From positions 13,389 through 45,714 of the forward strand of contig JALJPK010000002.1 in the NCBI GenBank assembly GCA_022968985.1: DNA of 32,326 bases, read 5' to 3'. Shown one piece after another: positions 1-10,900 of this stretch. Below the pieces are notes generated by a model, which was given only the letters and a program-made list of their open reading frames with translations, was not told the origin of the DNA and did no database searches. Positions within the stretch are counted from its first letter, which is position 1. Each line of letters starts with the position of its first letter. A program made the position numbers and the translations under genes. The stretch comes from Pseudomonadales bacterium. GTDB taxonomy: Bacteria > Pseudomonadota > Gammaproteobacteria > Pseudomonadales > Natronospirillaceae.

Positions 1-2
1 TA

Positions 3-374
3 GACGTAACCCTTGAAAACGAAGACATCATTCGAATCCCCAAAAAAACCAATCTCATTATGGTGCATGGCCAAGTGACTTTCCCAACAGCGGTTGTGTA
101 CAACCCTAAATGGAAAATCAAAGACTACCTAGAAAACGCAGGGGGGTTATCAAACAAATCGGGTAACGTTGAAATATATGTATTAGCTCGAAACGGCAGC
201 GCCCACAAAATTAAAAAAACGTTATTTGGTTATAAAAGCAAAAACCTGATTCAGCCTGGTAGTGAACTTTATATATTACCGAAAGTTGACATTAAAGGTT
301 TCCAAGCTGTTAAAGAAGTGACTTCATTAATTTATCAAGTTGCGTTATCGGCTGGTGTGCTTTTAGCTCTCTAA
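3..374 (+). CDS. Capsule polysaccharide export protein, SLBB domain, C-terminal part (5' end outside window)
   Basis: The reading frame is open from base 3, so this is the last ~123 codons of a longer gene; the ATG at 60 is internal. The visible part has an SLBB-type beta-grasp unit (VHGQVTFPTAVVYNP then KDYLENAGGLS) and a short hydrophobic tail (LIYQVALSAGVLLAL). SLBB repeats of this kind occur in the periplasmic/outer-membrane Wza/KpsD polysaccharide exporters, and the tail resembles the C-terminus of KpsD-like proteins. It heads the capsule block and is followed by a terminator-like hairpin at 420-445. KpsD versus Wza type cannot be decided without the N-terminus. Confidence 0.78.
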   Translation, partial: DVTLENEDIIRIPKKTNLIMVHGQVTFPTAVVYNPKWKIKDYLENAGGLSNKSGNVEIYVLARNGSAHKIKKTLFGYKSKNLIQPGSELYILPKVDIKGFQAVKEVTSLIYQVALSAGVLLAL

Positions 375-419
375 GCCACTTTAAGTGGCAGTTTAAAATT
401 AATATTTACAAATAAAAAT

Positions 420-446
420 GTGCAACTATTGTTGCACGTAGTTTTT
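420..446 (+). terminator. Probable rho-independent terminator
   Basis: A perfect 7-bp stem, GTGCAAC (420-426) and GTTGCAC (431-437), with loop TATT, is followed by a T-run at 441-445. It lies 46 bases after the export gene stop and before the next start at 467. A second small hairpin (GCCACT/AGTGGC, 375-389) directly follows the stop and lacks a T-run. Confidence 0.55.
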
Positions 447-466
447 AATTTATAAAAAGTAGCCCT

Positions 467-1417
467 ATGAAAATCGCCATTATTGCTGACACATTCAGCC
501 TCACCATTTTGAAAATGCAACCAGATGTACAATGGGTTATTTTGCACCCATTGTATTGGCGTTTACAACTTAGTTTTCAGAAGGTTGATTTATTATTTGT
601 AGAATCTGCTTGGATGGGTAAAAACGGCCAATGGCGTCATAAAATTGCAAGTTACCCTAATAAACAACAAGACAATGTATTATTAAAATTAACTAAATAC
701 TGTAAAAAAAATAAAATACCGAGTGTATTTTGGAGTAAAGAAGACCCGGTACATTTTTCAAGATTTATAAACAGCGCCAAACTTTTTGATCATGTATTAA
801 CTACCGAACAAACATTATTAGATCAGTATAAAGCGGCATCAACAGAAATAAAGTCGGTTCAATTACAAACGATTTTTTTTCAGCCACTTTTGCATAACCC
901 AACAGTTGGTCAATTAAATAACACATTGTCTGATCAAATTGTATTTTGTGGTGGCTTATATAAAAAGGAATTTCCAGATAGGGCAGAACGTTTAATAAAA
1001 GTGACACAAACTTTTGATAAAAATGAATTAACGATTTTTGATCGTTTTAATAATGATCCAACTAATACCAATAGTTGGTCGTCTGTAAAAAATATTAATT
1101 GTTTACCTAGTTTTAATTTTTTAGAATCGAAATCTATTTACCAATCTGCTATTGCGCACATTAACGTTAATAGTTGTGATGATTCAAGCAGCATGTATAG
1201 CCGACGCTTAATCGAGTTATTAGCTTGTGGCGCTAAAGTAATTAATATCACCCAACATAAAAAGCAGACTCCGTTTAATAACTACGTGTTGTCTGCTAAC
1301 AGTATTAAAGAAATAAGAGAGGCAAAGGAACTGCCCAAACCACAAATTGATTTTGATTATTTATTACAAAATCATTCCATACATAATTTTATAAATAGAC
1401 TAGAAACGCTCGCTTAA
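467..1417 (+). CDS. CgeB-like glycosyltransferase
   Basis: A 316-residue protein with no signal peptide. It aligns by eye with residues ~243-560 of the 1298-residue protein at 4008: LLFVESAWMGKNGQW matches LLFIESAWRGKDDLW, IPSVFWSKEDPVHF matches IPTIFWNKEDPIHF, and SSMYSRRLIELLACG matches QSMFARRAYELLASN. That conserved block, with its E/D-H motif and the C-terminal R-x(2)-E-L-L-A element, is typical of CgeB/DUF3880 GT-B proteins. It probably transfers a sugar onto the growing capsule; donor and acceptor are unknown. The upstream SD is weak. It stands alone where its paralogue is fused to other modules. Confidence 0.7.
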   Translation: MKIAIIADTFSLTILKMQPDVQWVILHPLYWRLQLSFQKVDLLFVESAWMGKNGQWRHKIASYPNKQQDNVLLKLTKYCKKNKIPSVFWSKEDPVHFSRFINSAKLFDHVLTTEQTLLDQYKAASTEIKSVQLQTIFFQPLLHNPTVGQLNNTLSDQIVFCGGLYKKEFPDRAERLIKVTQTFDKNELTIFDRFNNDPTNTNSWSSVKNINCLPSFNFLESKSIYQSAIAHINVNSCDDSSSMYSRRLIELLACGAKVINITQHKKQTPFNNYVLSANSIKEIREAKELPKPQIDFDYLLQNHSIHNFINRLETLA

Positions 1418-1464
1418 ATAAAGTTAACAAAGGGCAACCTAATGTTAAGTGGTATTAAGTGCGC

Positions 1465-1469
1465 AGGAG
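1465..1469 (+). promoter_or_regulatory. Ribosome binding site deciding the wecB start
   Basis: AGGAG lies six bases before the ATG at 1476. The frame extends upstream to a GTG at 1449, but the SD falls between the two codons and the protein family starts at [13 protein letters not shown], so 1476 is preferred. Confidence 0.75.
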
Positions 1470-1475
1470 AAATTC

Positions 1476-2636
1476 ATGAAAGTAATGTTAGTATTTGGTA
1501 CTAGACCAGAAGCTATTAAAATGTGCCCTATTATATTGGCCATGCAAAAAAACCCACAAATTAAAGTGACGGTTTGTGTAACAGGTCAGCATCGCGAAAT
1601 GCTTGACCAAGTTTTAAACTTGTTTGAAATCAAACCCGATTATGATTTAAATATCATGAAACCTGGTCAAGATTTAACCGATGTTACGACCATGATTTTA
1701 CAAAAACTTAAAACAGTATTAAGTGAAGTAAAACCTGATCGAGTATTAGTACATGGCGACACTGCAACCTCTTTTGCTGCTACTTTAGCTGCTTATTATC
1801 AGCAAATACCTGTGGGCCATGTTGAAGCGGGTTTACGTACAGGTAATTTATATTCACCTTGGCCAGAAGAAGGCATGCGCCGATTAACAGGAACCATTGC
1901 TGATCAACATTACACCCCTACTGTTGGTTCACTTAAAAACTTGATAATGGAAAACACTGCCCCTGAAAGTATTTTTGTAACGGGTAATTCTGTGATTGAT
2001 GCATTGGTGGATGTTTCAGAACGCATTAACCGCAATGAAGGTATGCATGATGAATTAGCCCAGCGTTTTACGTTTTTAGACCCAAATAAAAGGTTGATTC
2101 TAGTCACTGGGCATCGCCGTGAAAATCACGGTGATGGTTTTGAAAACATTTGCAAAGCATTATCAATTTTAGCGAAACGTGACGACGTACAAATATTATA
2201 CCCGGTGCATTTAAACCCTAATGTTCAAGAGCCAGTAAATAGAAACTTAAAAGGTTTGGACAATGTATTTTTGATTGAACCTCAAGACTACTTGCCGTTT
2301 GTGTATTTAATGCAGCAAAGTTATTTAATTTTAACTGACTCAGGTGGTATTCAAGAAGAAGCACCTAGTTTAGGTAAACCTGTTTTATGTATGCGTGATA
2401 CTACTGAACGCCCTGCTGCTGTTAAAGCGGGAACCGTCCGCCTAGTGGGAACAAACTGCGATATGATTGTTGCTGAAACCACACGTTTATTAGACGACCC
2501 TATTGCTTACCAAGTAATGAGTCGTGCTAATAACCCTTATGGCGACGGCAAAACAAGTGAACATATTATTGATGCAATATTAGGTCAAGATGGCGCATTA
2601 AGTATGCAAATCGAACATACATTATTAGAAAAATAA
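1476..2636 (+). CDS. wecB: UDP-N-acetylglucosamine 2-epimerase (non-hydrolysing)
   Basis: Cytoplasmic enzyme that interconverts UDP-GlcNAc and UDP-ManNAc. From the ATG at 1476 it is 386 residues, the usual length. The family signatures are all present: [49 protein letters not shown] and [11 protein letters not shown]. Counting from this start puts D95, E117, E131 and H213 exactly at the residues known to be catalytic in the E. coli enzyme, which also supports the start. It is followed by wecC and precedes the large glycosyltransferases, so its role here is capsule precursor supply rather than enterobacterial common antigen. Confidence 0.95.
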   Translation: MKVMLVFGTRPEAIKMCPIILAMQKNPQIKVTVCVTGQHREMLDQVLNLFEIKPDYDLNIMKPGQDLTDVTTMILQKLKTVLSEVKPDRVLVHGDTATSFAATLAAYYQQIPVGHVEAGLRTGNLYSPWPEEGMRRLTGTIADQHYTPTVGSLKNLIMENTAPESIFVTGNSVIDALVDVSERINRNEGMHDELAQRFTFLDPNKRLILVTGHRRENHGDGFENICKALSILAKRDDVQILYPVHLNPNVQEPVNRNLKGLDNVFLIEPQDYLPFVYLMQQSYLILTDSGGIQEEAPSLGKPVLCMRDTTERPAAVKAGTVRLVGTNCDMIVAETTRLLDDPIAYQVMSRANNPYGDGKTSEHIIDAILGQDGALSMQIEHTLLEK

Positions 2637-2655
2637 TCATTTACTAATTCACTAG

Positions 2656-2680
2656 GGTTTAGTTCAGTTTGAGCTAAACC
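2656..2680 (+). other. Hairpin between wecB and wecC
   Basis: GGTTTAG (2656-2662) pairs with CTAAACC (2674-2680) around an 11-base loop that holds a further TCA/TGA match. There is no T-run, so it is more likely an mRNA processing or stability element than a terminator. The role is inferred only. Confidence 0.3.
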
Positions 2681-2706
2681 GTTAGCCACAAATTTAGGAA
2701 AAATTT

Positions 2707-3948
2707 ATGAACATATCAACCATTTCTGTCATTGGTTTAGGATACATCGGTTTACCAACTGCAGCAGTTATTGCAAGTAATGGCATTCGTGTTAAGGGTG
2801 TCGATATTAATCAAAAAACAGTAGATACAATTAACCAAGGCAAAATTCATATTGTTGAACCCGGCCTAGGTGAGTTAGTTAAACAAGCCGTTGCTGATGG
2901 ACACTTAACTGCACATACAAGCGCACAACCCGCCGACGCTTATTTAATTGCGGTACCTACACCTTTTAAAGGCGAAGATCACGAACCTAATTTGTCGTAT
3001 ATCGAAAGCGCTGCCAAAGCTTTAGCGCCATCGTTAGTGAAAGGCAATTTAGTAGTAGTTGAATCACCCTCCCCTGTTGGTGCCACTGAAAAAATGGCGG
3101 CTTGGTTGGCAGAAGTTCGCCCTGATTTAACATTCCCACAAAACAAAAAAGAAGGACAATCAGCTGAGATTTTAGTGGCGCATTGCCCAGAGCGAGTATT
3201 ACCAGGCCAAGTGATTCGTGAGTTAGTTGAAAACGATCGTATTATTGGTGGTATGGATCAAGAAAGCACCGATGCTGCTACCGCGGTTTATAATTTATTT
3301 GTTAAAAAAGGCAACTGCATTGCCACTAATGCACGCACAGCTGAAATGGCAAAATTAACAGAAAATGCAAGTCGTGACGCTCGAATTGCATTTGCCAACG
3401 AGCTTTCAATGATCTGTGATAAACAGGGGATTGATGTTTGGGAATTAATTGAATTAGCCAACTTACACCCTCGAGTGAATATTTTACAACCTGGAGCAGG
3501 TGTTGGCGGACATTGTATTGCGGTTGATCCGTGGTTCATTGTTAATCAAAACCCTAACGAAGCCAAAATCATTAACCAAGCACGTTTAACCAACGACTCC
3601 AAACCAGTTTGGGTTATGGATAAAATTGAAGCTGCGGTTAAAGATATTAAAAATCCAAAAATTGCATGTTTAGGGATGGCATTTAAACCTGACATAGATG
3701 ATTTACGTGAAAGCCCTGCATTAAATATTACTAAAAACTTGGCAACAAAAGGTTATGAAATTTTAGCAGTTGAGCCAAACATTAAAACTTTACCACAACA
3801 GTTTTCTGAATTAAGTAATGTTAAATTAGTAGAGTTAAGTGAAGCGATTAAACAAGCCGATGTGATTGCTATTTTAGTTAAACATAAAGAGTTTATTGGT
3901 TTGGACGTTCAAGCTGTTAACTGTCTTGATTTTGTAAATGCGGTTTAA
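2707..3948 (+). CDS. wecC: UDP-N-acetyl-D-mannosamine dehydrogenase
   Basis: NAD-dependent four-electron oxidation of UDP-ManNAc to UDP-ManNAcA (UDP-N-acetylmannosaminuronate). The 413 residues match the family length. The N-terminal Rossmann motif is GLGYIGLPTAA (10-20). The central domain has AEMAKLTEN with the conserved lysine K216. The active-site cysteine C270 lies in GAGVGGHCIAVDPWF. The C-terminal UDP-binding domain has GMAFKPDIDDLRESPA. It starts 70 bases after wecB and uses the product of that enzyme, so the two form a two-step pathway. A UDP-Glc or UDP-GalNAc type 6-dehydrogenase is possible on family grounds, but the WecB partner and the GHCIAVDPWF motif favour WecC. Confidence 0.93.
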   Translation: MNISTISVIGLGYIGLPTAAVIASNGIRVKGVDINQKTVDTINQGKIHIVEPGLGELVKQAVADGHLTAHTSAQPADAYLIAVPTPFKGEDHEPNLSYIESAAKALAPSLVKGNLVVVESPSPVGATEKMAAWLAEVRPDLTFPQNKKEGQSAEILVAHCPERVLPGQVIRELVENDRIIGGMDQESTDAATAVYNLFVKKGNCIATNARTAEMAKLTENASRDARIAFANELSMICDKQGIDVWELIELANLHPRVNILQPGAGVGGHCIAVDPWFIVNQNPNEAKIINQARLTNDSKPVWVMDKIEAAVKDIKNPKIACLGMAFKPDIDDLRESPALNITKNLATKGYEILAVEPNIKTLPQQFSELSNVKLVELSEAIKQADVIAILVKHKEFIGLDVQAVNCLDFVNAV

Positions 3949-4007
3949 CATTTGTTAATCGCATTTAAGTAAATTATATATAATTCACCAGATAAGAATA
4001 TACAACA

Positions 4008-7000
4008 ATGAAAAACAGACGTTCCTCAATTACAAAAGACAAAAGACAAAAATTCACACGCGCTGAACTTTTGACACAACTAGATAATCTTCAAACCGAT
4101 TTTGATTCGCAAAAAGAAAAATCGCGAATAAATGAAGATAAATTAAATGTAACGTCTGCAAATCTCAAAGATGCCCAATTAAAGTACAGAGGTGTCACGC
4201 AATCATTAACTACGGCACAAAAAGGAAAAAGTGAAATAGAGTTAAAACTAGCTGTATTTGAAGATATGGAAAAGGAACTACAAGATTTTAAAAACGAAGA
4301 CATAAAAACTAAAAGTGAAAACTCAATAAAACTAGCATTAAACAACGGTATTAATACAGATAAAAAGACAAATCAAATTGAGACACTAAAAGCTAGAATT
4401 GAAACAAATGATATAAAGGTTGAACTTGAGCAAGTAAAAATCACTTTAAAAAAACAAATATTAGCAACTAAAAAGATAAAGGATACTTTATCCTTTCAGC
4501 TAGGTCATCATCTAATATTTAGCTTTAAATCGTGGAGTAACTTTATATCCCTCCCAAAAAACCTACTAAATCTAATAACAGTATCAAACCAAAGAAAAGC
4601 TATTCAAAAAAACAAACAAAAAACCATTCAATATAAAGAACAGTCTATCGAGAGAAATAAAGTTAACTACAATGAATCTGACTTCAATACACTTTCATCA
4701 AATCATAAAATAGATAACATAAAAAATCTTAAAACTGCCTGTATTATGGATGAGTTCACATACAGTTCGTATTCACCAGAAGGTAATTTTTTACAGCTAA
4801 CACCTCAATTTTTTAAGGAAGAATTAGAAGCTTTTCAGCCCGAGTTACTATTTATTGAGTCGGCTTGGCGTGGAAAAGACGACTTATGGGGTGCAAAAGT
4901 TGGCCATATGAGTCAAGAAGTTGTTGAGATAATTAAATGGTGTAAGAACAAAAACATACCTACTATTTTTTGGAATAAAGAAGATCCCATACATTTTGAG
5001 ACATTTTTAAGTACCGCTAAATTATTTGATTATATATTTACAACAGATATTGACTGCGTACCTAAATACAAAAGCGCTCTTGAGCATGATCGTATTTTCT
5101 TTTTACCATTTGCGGCACAACCATTATTTAACAATCCTATTGAAAAATATGAAAGAAAAGACGCTTTCTGCTTTGCTGGTGCATATTATGTTAAATATCC
5201 TGAGCGTACAAAAGACCTAGGTAATTTCGTAATTAATTTCCCAGAATTTCGCTCTATTGAAATTTACGATAGAAATTTTGGAAAAACAGATATAAATTAT
5301 CAATTTCCGCCAGAATACACTCCATTCATAAAAGGTAGCTTGCCTTATAGTGAAATTGATAAAGCATACAAAGGTTATTTTTATTCTATAAATCTAAACT
5401 CCATAAAACAATCACAATCTATGTTTGCGAGACGTGCCTATGAATTATTAGCGTCAAATACAATTACAGTAAGCAATTTCTCACGCGGTCTACGTTTAAT
5501 GTTTGGTGACTTAGTTTTCACAAGTGATTCTGGCGAGCAAATAGTTAATCGATTAAAATCTTTAACTGACGATAAATTTTCTATGAGACAATTTAGATTA
5601 ATTGCTCTTAGAAAAATCATGTCAGAACATACTTATCAAGATAGATTCGCTTATATATATTCAAAAATTTCTGGAAAAAAAATACCTCAGCAATTACCAA
5701 CCATACTAGTTACCGCTTATGCCAAAACCCAAGAAAATGCATCATCATTAATTAATTCATTTTCTAAACAAAACTATTCACATAAAATTATGCATTTAAT
5801 TACTTCAACAGATTTTACTTTTCAAGGTGAAATTGACAAGAAGTTACATATCAACATTATATCGACTAAACAATCAAAAACTAAATCAACAACTGATCTA
5901 GGTAAATCTAATGACTGGATTTCAGTCATGGTTCCAGACGATTATTATGCTGAACATTATTTAGAAGATTTAGCGTTAGCAACTCGGTATGCGCCTGGAA
6001 AGGTAATAGGTAAAAATGCCTATTATCAATTTTCTGATAATAAAATAGGTTTAAAGAACATAAAATCTGTCTATAGCTTTACGAATTCAATTCTTGCTAG
6101 AGCAAGTATTTGCCGTATGGATAATTTAGATCATAATTTAAATACTTGGATGACATCCTTTGATACTTATAAATATACTGAAGAAAATATATTAAGTATC
6201 GACGAATTCTCTTATTGTATGAATGGAAACTTAGCAAACTCAAGCCAGCTAGAGTTCTTACAAATGCCTTTAATCAATCAAGGCATGCCTGTTGGCGAGA
6301 TGCAAAATCAAGCAGAAAACACACCTGCATTAATAGATAACAATTCAAACTTACCAACAATCAGCGCCACTGAATTGAGTGAGTTATTATTAACGCCAAA
6401 TACGTCAAAAATTATCTCAAAATTAGAAGGAGGTATGTGGGAATTTCAATCGACGTTAGATGATGGCAACCATGAATATTGGTATGCTAAAAAAGAACAT
6501 TCACCTCAAGAATTAAATGCAGCCCACAATCAGTTAAATATATTTTTAGAAACAACACCAGGGCTTAATTTACAATTTGTATTATTATTTTTAGATAACA
6601 ATAAGCAACGTATATCTCATGTAGTTAAAGCGTCAAATCGAAATAATAATATTGAAATCCCAGATGGGTGTGAATGGATTAGATTTGGCTTAAGAATATA
6701 CGCTGGAGGCACAGCCTCAATTTCTTCTCTGGTATTAGGGCACAAAACTCCTCAACCCAGTGAAGTAATGAGCAGCAATGAAATTCTTGTATTAACCAAT
6801 AACTACCCAAGTTACGATGATTTATATAAAAATGCATTTGTGCATAGCCGTGTAAAAGCCTATAAAACTAAAAATATAAATGTGGATGTATTCCGATTCA
6901 AAGCGGAACAAGAAGTATCGTTCCATGAATTTGAAGACATAGATGTAACAACTGGTAGCGTTGAAGTACTAAGCAAACAATTAGAAAATAACAAATATAA

Positions 7001-7904
7001 ACATATTCTGGTTCACTTTTTAGACGAAGCAATGTGGGAGGTAATCAAGCATAAACTAGATAATTTAAAAGTGACTGTTTGGGTGCATGGTGCTGACATT
7101 CAAGATTATCATCGACGCGCGTTTATGCATGAAACCACACAACAACATGAACAGGCCAAAGTATTAAGTGCGAAAAGAACAGATTTTTTGCTCAAGGTAT
7201 TAAAAACAATGCACAAAAATCTACACTTGGTTTTTGTATCACAATACCTTGCTGACTCAGTAATGGAAGACTTACCCATACAATTACCAAAGTCTTCATA
7301 CTCAGTAATACACAATCCTATTAATACCGATGTGTTTAATTATATTAAAAAACCCGCAGCACAACGAAAGAAAATTCTTTCCATCCGCCCTTATGCATCA
7401 AAAATATATGCAAATGATTTAGCAGTAAAAGCTGTTTTGGAATTATCTAAAGAAACATTTTTTAATGAACTTGAATTTCGTTTTATTGGTGATGGTATTT
7501 TATTTGAAGAAACCCTTGCTCCTCTAAGAGAATTTGAAAATGTCATTATTGAAAGACGTTTTTTGACACAATCAGAAATTGCAGACCTACATAAACAGTA
7601 CGGAGTATTTTTATGCCCTTCACGTATGGATACACAAGGTGTTTCACGAGATGAAGCTATGTCATCAGGGTTGATACCCGTTACTAACTCAGTTGCAGCT
7701 ATACCTGAGTTTGTAAATGATAAATGTGGGTTTTTATCTGATTCAGAGGATTATATAAATCTAGCAGAAAATATATCAATCCAGTATAAAAATATTGATA
7801 CGTTCAATTCAAAGAGCATCTTAGCATCACAGAGAGTATCAAATCAGTCATCGTCTCAATTAATATTGTCGAAAGAAATTGCGCTATTACATAATAAAGT
7901 ATAA
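4008..7904 (+). CDS. Multi-domain glycosyltransferase: coiled coil, CgeB-like, GT2-like, beta-sandwich, GT4
   Basis: A 1298-residue cytoplasmic protein. Residues ~15-165 are charged and coiled-coil-like. At ~162-190 is a basic, hydrophobic element (SFQLGHHLIFSFKSW) common before glycosyltransferase domains. Residues ~243-560 are CgeB-like and match the protein at 467. Residues ~563-760 look like a degenerate GT2 fold with the VPDDYYAEHYLEDLALATRY element (~638). Residues ~788-912 look like a beta-sandwich, possibly carbohydrate binding. Residues ~926-1298 are GT4 with WVHGADIQDYHRR, VFVSQYLADSV, VIHNPINTDVF and the donor-site block DTQGVSRDEAMSSG, in which the usual first Glu of the E-x7-E motif is Asp. 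It probably assembles the capsule repeat unit with two active sites. The gene is more AT-rich than wecB/wecC, suggesting separate acquisition. The SD is weak. Confidence 0.72.
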   Translation: MKNRRSSITKDKRQKFTRAELLTQLDNLQTDFDSQKEKSRINEDKLNVTSANLKDAQLKYRGVTQSLTTAQKGKSEIELKLAVFEDMEKELQDFKNEDIKTKSENSIKLALNNGINTDKKTNQIETLKARIETNDIKVELEQVKITLKKQILATKKIKDTLSFQLGHHLIFSFKSWSNFISLPKNLLNLITVSNQRKAIQKNKQKTIQYKEQSIERNKVNYNESDFNTLSSNHKIDNIKNLKTACIMDEFTYSSYSPEGNFLQLTPQFFKEELEAFQPELLFIESAWRGKDDLWGAKVGHMSQEVVEIIKWCKNKNIPTIFWNKEDPIHFETFLSTAKLFDYIFTTDIDCVPKYKSALEHDRIFFLPFAAQPLFNNPIEKYERKDAFCFAGAYYVKYPERTKDLGNFVINFPEFRSIEIYDRNFGKTDINYQFPPEYTPFIKGSLPYSEIDKAYKGYFYSINLNSIKQSQSMFARRAYELLASNTITVSNFSRGLRLMFGDLVFTSDSGEQIVNRLKSLTDDKFSMRQFRLIALRKIMSEHTYQDRFAYIYSKISGKKIPQQLPTILVTAYAKTQENASSLINSFSKQNYSHKIMHLITSTDFTFQGEIDKKLHINIISTKQSKTKSTTDLGKSNDWISVMVPDDYYAEHYLEDLALATRYAPGKVIGKNAYYQFSDNKIGLKNIKSVYSFTNSILARASICRMDNLDHNLNTWMTSFDTYKYTEENILSIDEFSYCMNGNLANSSQLEFLQMPLINQGMPVGEMQNQAENTPALIDNNSNLPTISATELSELLLTPNTSKIISKLEGGMWEFQSTLDDGNHEYWYAKKEHSPQELNAAHNQLNIFLETTPGLNLQFVLLFLDNNKQRISHVVKASNRNNNIEIPDGCEWIRFGLRIYAGGTASISSLVLGHKTPQPSEVMSSNEILVLTNNYPSYDDLYKNAFVHSRVKAYKTKNINVDVFRFKAEQEVSFHEFEDIDVTTGSVEVLSKQLENNKYKHILVHFLDEAMWEVIKHKLDNLKVTVWVHGADIQDYHRRAFMHETTQQHEQAKVLSAKRTDFLLKVLKTMHKNLHLVFVSQYLADSVMEDLPIQLPKSSYSVIHNPINTDVFNYIKKPAAQRKKILSIRPYASKIYANDLAVKAVLELSKETFFNELEFRFIGDGILFEETLAPLREFENVIIERRFLTQSEIADLHKQYGVFLCPSRMDTQGVSRDEAMSSGLIPVTNSVAAIPEFVNDKCGFLSDSEDYINLAENISIQYKNIDTFNSKSILASQRVSNQSSSQLILSKEIALLHNKV

Positions 7905-7972
7905 TTTTTCTTTATAAAATCCAAAATATGAATTTGGGTGCTTACGTACTTTCACTCAATTAAAGGTAAATC

Positions 7973-10900
7973 ATGATAAGTAAAAAAAAGTTATTTATAT
8001 CAGGTAGTTGCGTAACACGTGATGCATTTATGACTGATGATGCAGATATGACTTATCTTGCTCGTAGCTCATTAATCAGCGCTATGGCGACTGATTGTAT
8101 TAATTTAAAAAATTACCCTAATAACATTAAGTCTTCATTCCAAAACAGAATGGTTTGCATAGATTTATCAAAGAGTTTTACTAGTGAGTTAACTAGTAAA
8201 GAGTACGATTGTGTCTTACTTGACTTCATTGATGAGCGATTTGATATATGGATTAATAAAGATAAAATCGCCACGGTATCTCATGAGTTAAAAATATCAA
8301 ATTTCAATTTTGACAATGGTCGATTTATAAAGTCTGGTAGCGACGAGTGGTGGATTCTGTGGAATAAATCTTGGAAAAAATTCATTTTACTTATTGAAAA
8401 ATATAATCTTACCAAAAAAATATTAATAAATAATGTACGTTACTCTTATGACCCATCAGTAAATAAAGAAGACTCTGACCGTCACAACAGAGTCTTAGAC
8501 AACATTTACGAAATTGCATCACAAACTTTTAGTAATGATCATTTTATATTTATTAAAAAAGATACTTTCAACATAGACCATAAACATAAGTGGGGTTTGG
8601 CAGCCTACCATTATACAAGTGAAACTTATAATAAAATTAAAGATAGTGCTTTGATTAATTTTCCAATAAAAAACATTGACCCAAGTAAATTAAACAAGGA
8701 AAGCATCACGACGATTAACTATCATTTAACCTCTAGAGATTTGGATAAATTAAAAGCAAATATATTTAGTTATAATAATATTGATGATGCATGTGAAAAT
8801 CTATTAAGAGTTAATGGCATTCATTCCATCCCTCTTTCTGACAATTGTATCTTAGATATTTATGTATCAGGTATAGAGCACTTAAATGATAAAATTTTAG
8901 TTAATTTTTGTGGCGCTGCTAGCTTTAGAAAAAAATCTTCTGGACCATTTTTCTCAGGATTAGGAGTTTCATCAAGACTGAAAATTCCAATTATTGCAAT
9001 TGCTGACCCATCACTAGCGCTATCAAGCGACCTTGTTCTAGCTTGGTATGCTGGTAACCAATATGAGCCAAAATTAAATAATAAAATCGCCAACATACTT
9101 AATATTTTAGCAAAAAAAGAAAATAAAGAACTCATTATATTTGGTGGATCAGGAGGAGGATTTGCATCATTATCAGTTGCTAGTTACCTTAATGTCTCTG
9201 CCGAAATTTTTGTATGGAATCCGCAAACATCTATATCCAATTATGCAATTCAATTTGTTCTAGAATATATAGAAATAGCATTCCCATCCATTTTTTACGA
9301 TTTAGGTTTAAATGAAAAAAGTTCAGTAGACGAATTGTATTTTGCACTTAACAAATCAGGAATTGACCATGATTTAAAAAATCAAACAATCCCTGACAAT
9401 ATCAAAATTATTTATTTACAAAATTCAACAGATGGGCATCTTACAATACACGCCGAACCGTTTTTAACTAAAAAACAAAAACAGAAAAACATACTCCCAA
9501 TAATTGAATGTTTTTCAGAAGGCCATAATCCTCCTTCAAAAGAATTGGTTGATATGGCAATAAAAAGCCTTAATTGCAATAAAAGCATAACTGATAAAAA
9601 ACTTAAAATACTGAACTTCATACTTCTTAATAAGAAAAACTCAACTATGACAACATCAAATGAAACCATTGATAGCCCTTCGTTATCTACAGACGACATT
9701 GATGTTTACGCATTTATCAAAGAACATAAAATTTATGCAGAAGTTAAGCATGATATCCACAAAAAATTAAAATTTGCATTTTACTTACTGGAAAACGGTA
9801 AAGTAATAGAAAAAATATCTTACTCTATTAATAATAAAATAATATTCGAAAAAACAACAAATATAAAGAATGAATATACAGTACGGGGTTACGCTCTTCA
9901 AAAAAAACATAGAGTATTTATTGATTACACTATTAATACATGTGATATAAACCATCGTGAGCGCTCTATTCTGGAAGATACCGATAGAGATTTGAATTTT
10001 GAGAACATCATAAATTTGAGACTTTTCAGTAAAGTCAACATTGATAACACGCACATAATGTCAATCCCCTACTCAACTAATACTATACAGATAAATAATA
10101 ACTTTAATTGGGATGCTAAAGAGCATAACTTGTCAAGTAGCGATAGAATGTGGTTTTATTCACTAAATTACATTGGGAATATTATAGAGAAAAACGAAGT
10201 CAATAATATTTCATTAATTACTATTTTATTAAATTCTTATTTTAAATATGTTGATATAGAAAAAAACAGAAACATAATAAATAATATACCATCAGCCGAT
10301 CATGCTGCAGCAACAAGGTTATTAACACTTGTATCGACCTATTTATTTTTGAAAGCGAATAACATTGATGATATATATTTTATCAAAAGACTAATACATG
10401 AAATAATCATGAATATAAATTGGATAAGTGATAATAAAAATTACAGAGAAAATAATCATGGATTAATGTGTTCACAGGCACTTCTATTAACGTCTCAACT
10501 AGCATTAAGTAGTTTAAAAAACACTAGTAAACTAGCATTAAACCGCATAAGTAATCTGGCTTCTTTACAGTTTGATAGCAATGGATTATGTAATGAAAAT
10601 TCTATTGGGTACCATAACTTCAACGTACATATTTATAAAAAAATAATTAGTATAACTAAGTTATTCAATTTAAATTCTACTATTATAGAACAATTGAATT
10701 CCACAATTTTACTTGCCGAGCAAGCTACGATGAAAACAATATTACCAAGTGGTGAAATCCCACCAATTGGTGATTCGCCCAAATATAAAATAAATTTAGA
10801 AAACAAATATGGAAATTTCATATTCAAAGAAAGTGGATTTGCTGTTATTAAACGAAAAAATTTCTACTTATCAGTTATATGTGGAGGAAGAACTGAAATC

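Noticed and set aside
1449-1475. GTG start for wecB at 1449
   Set aside because: The SD lies downstream of it, and catalytic residue numbering matches the ATG at 1476.
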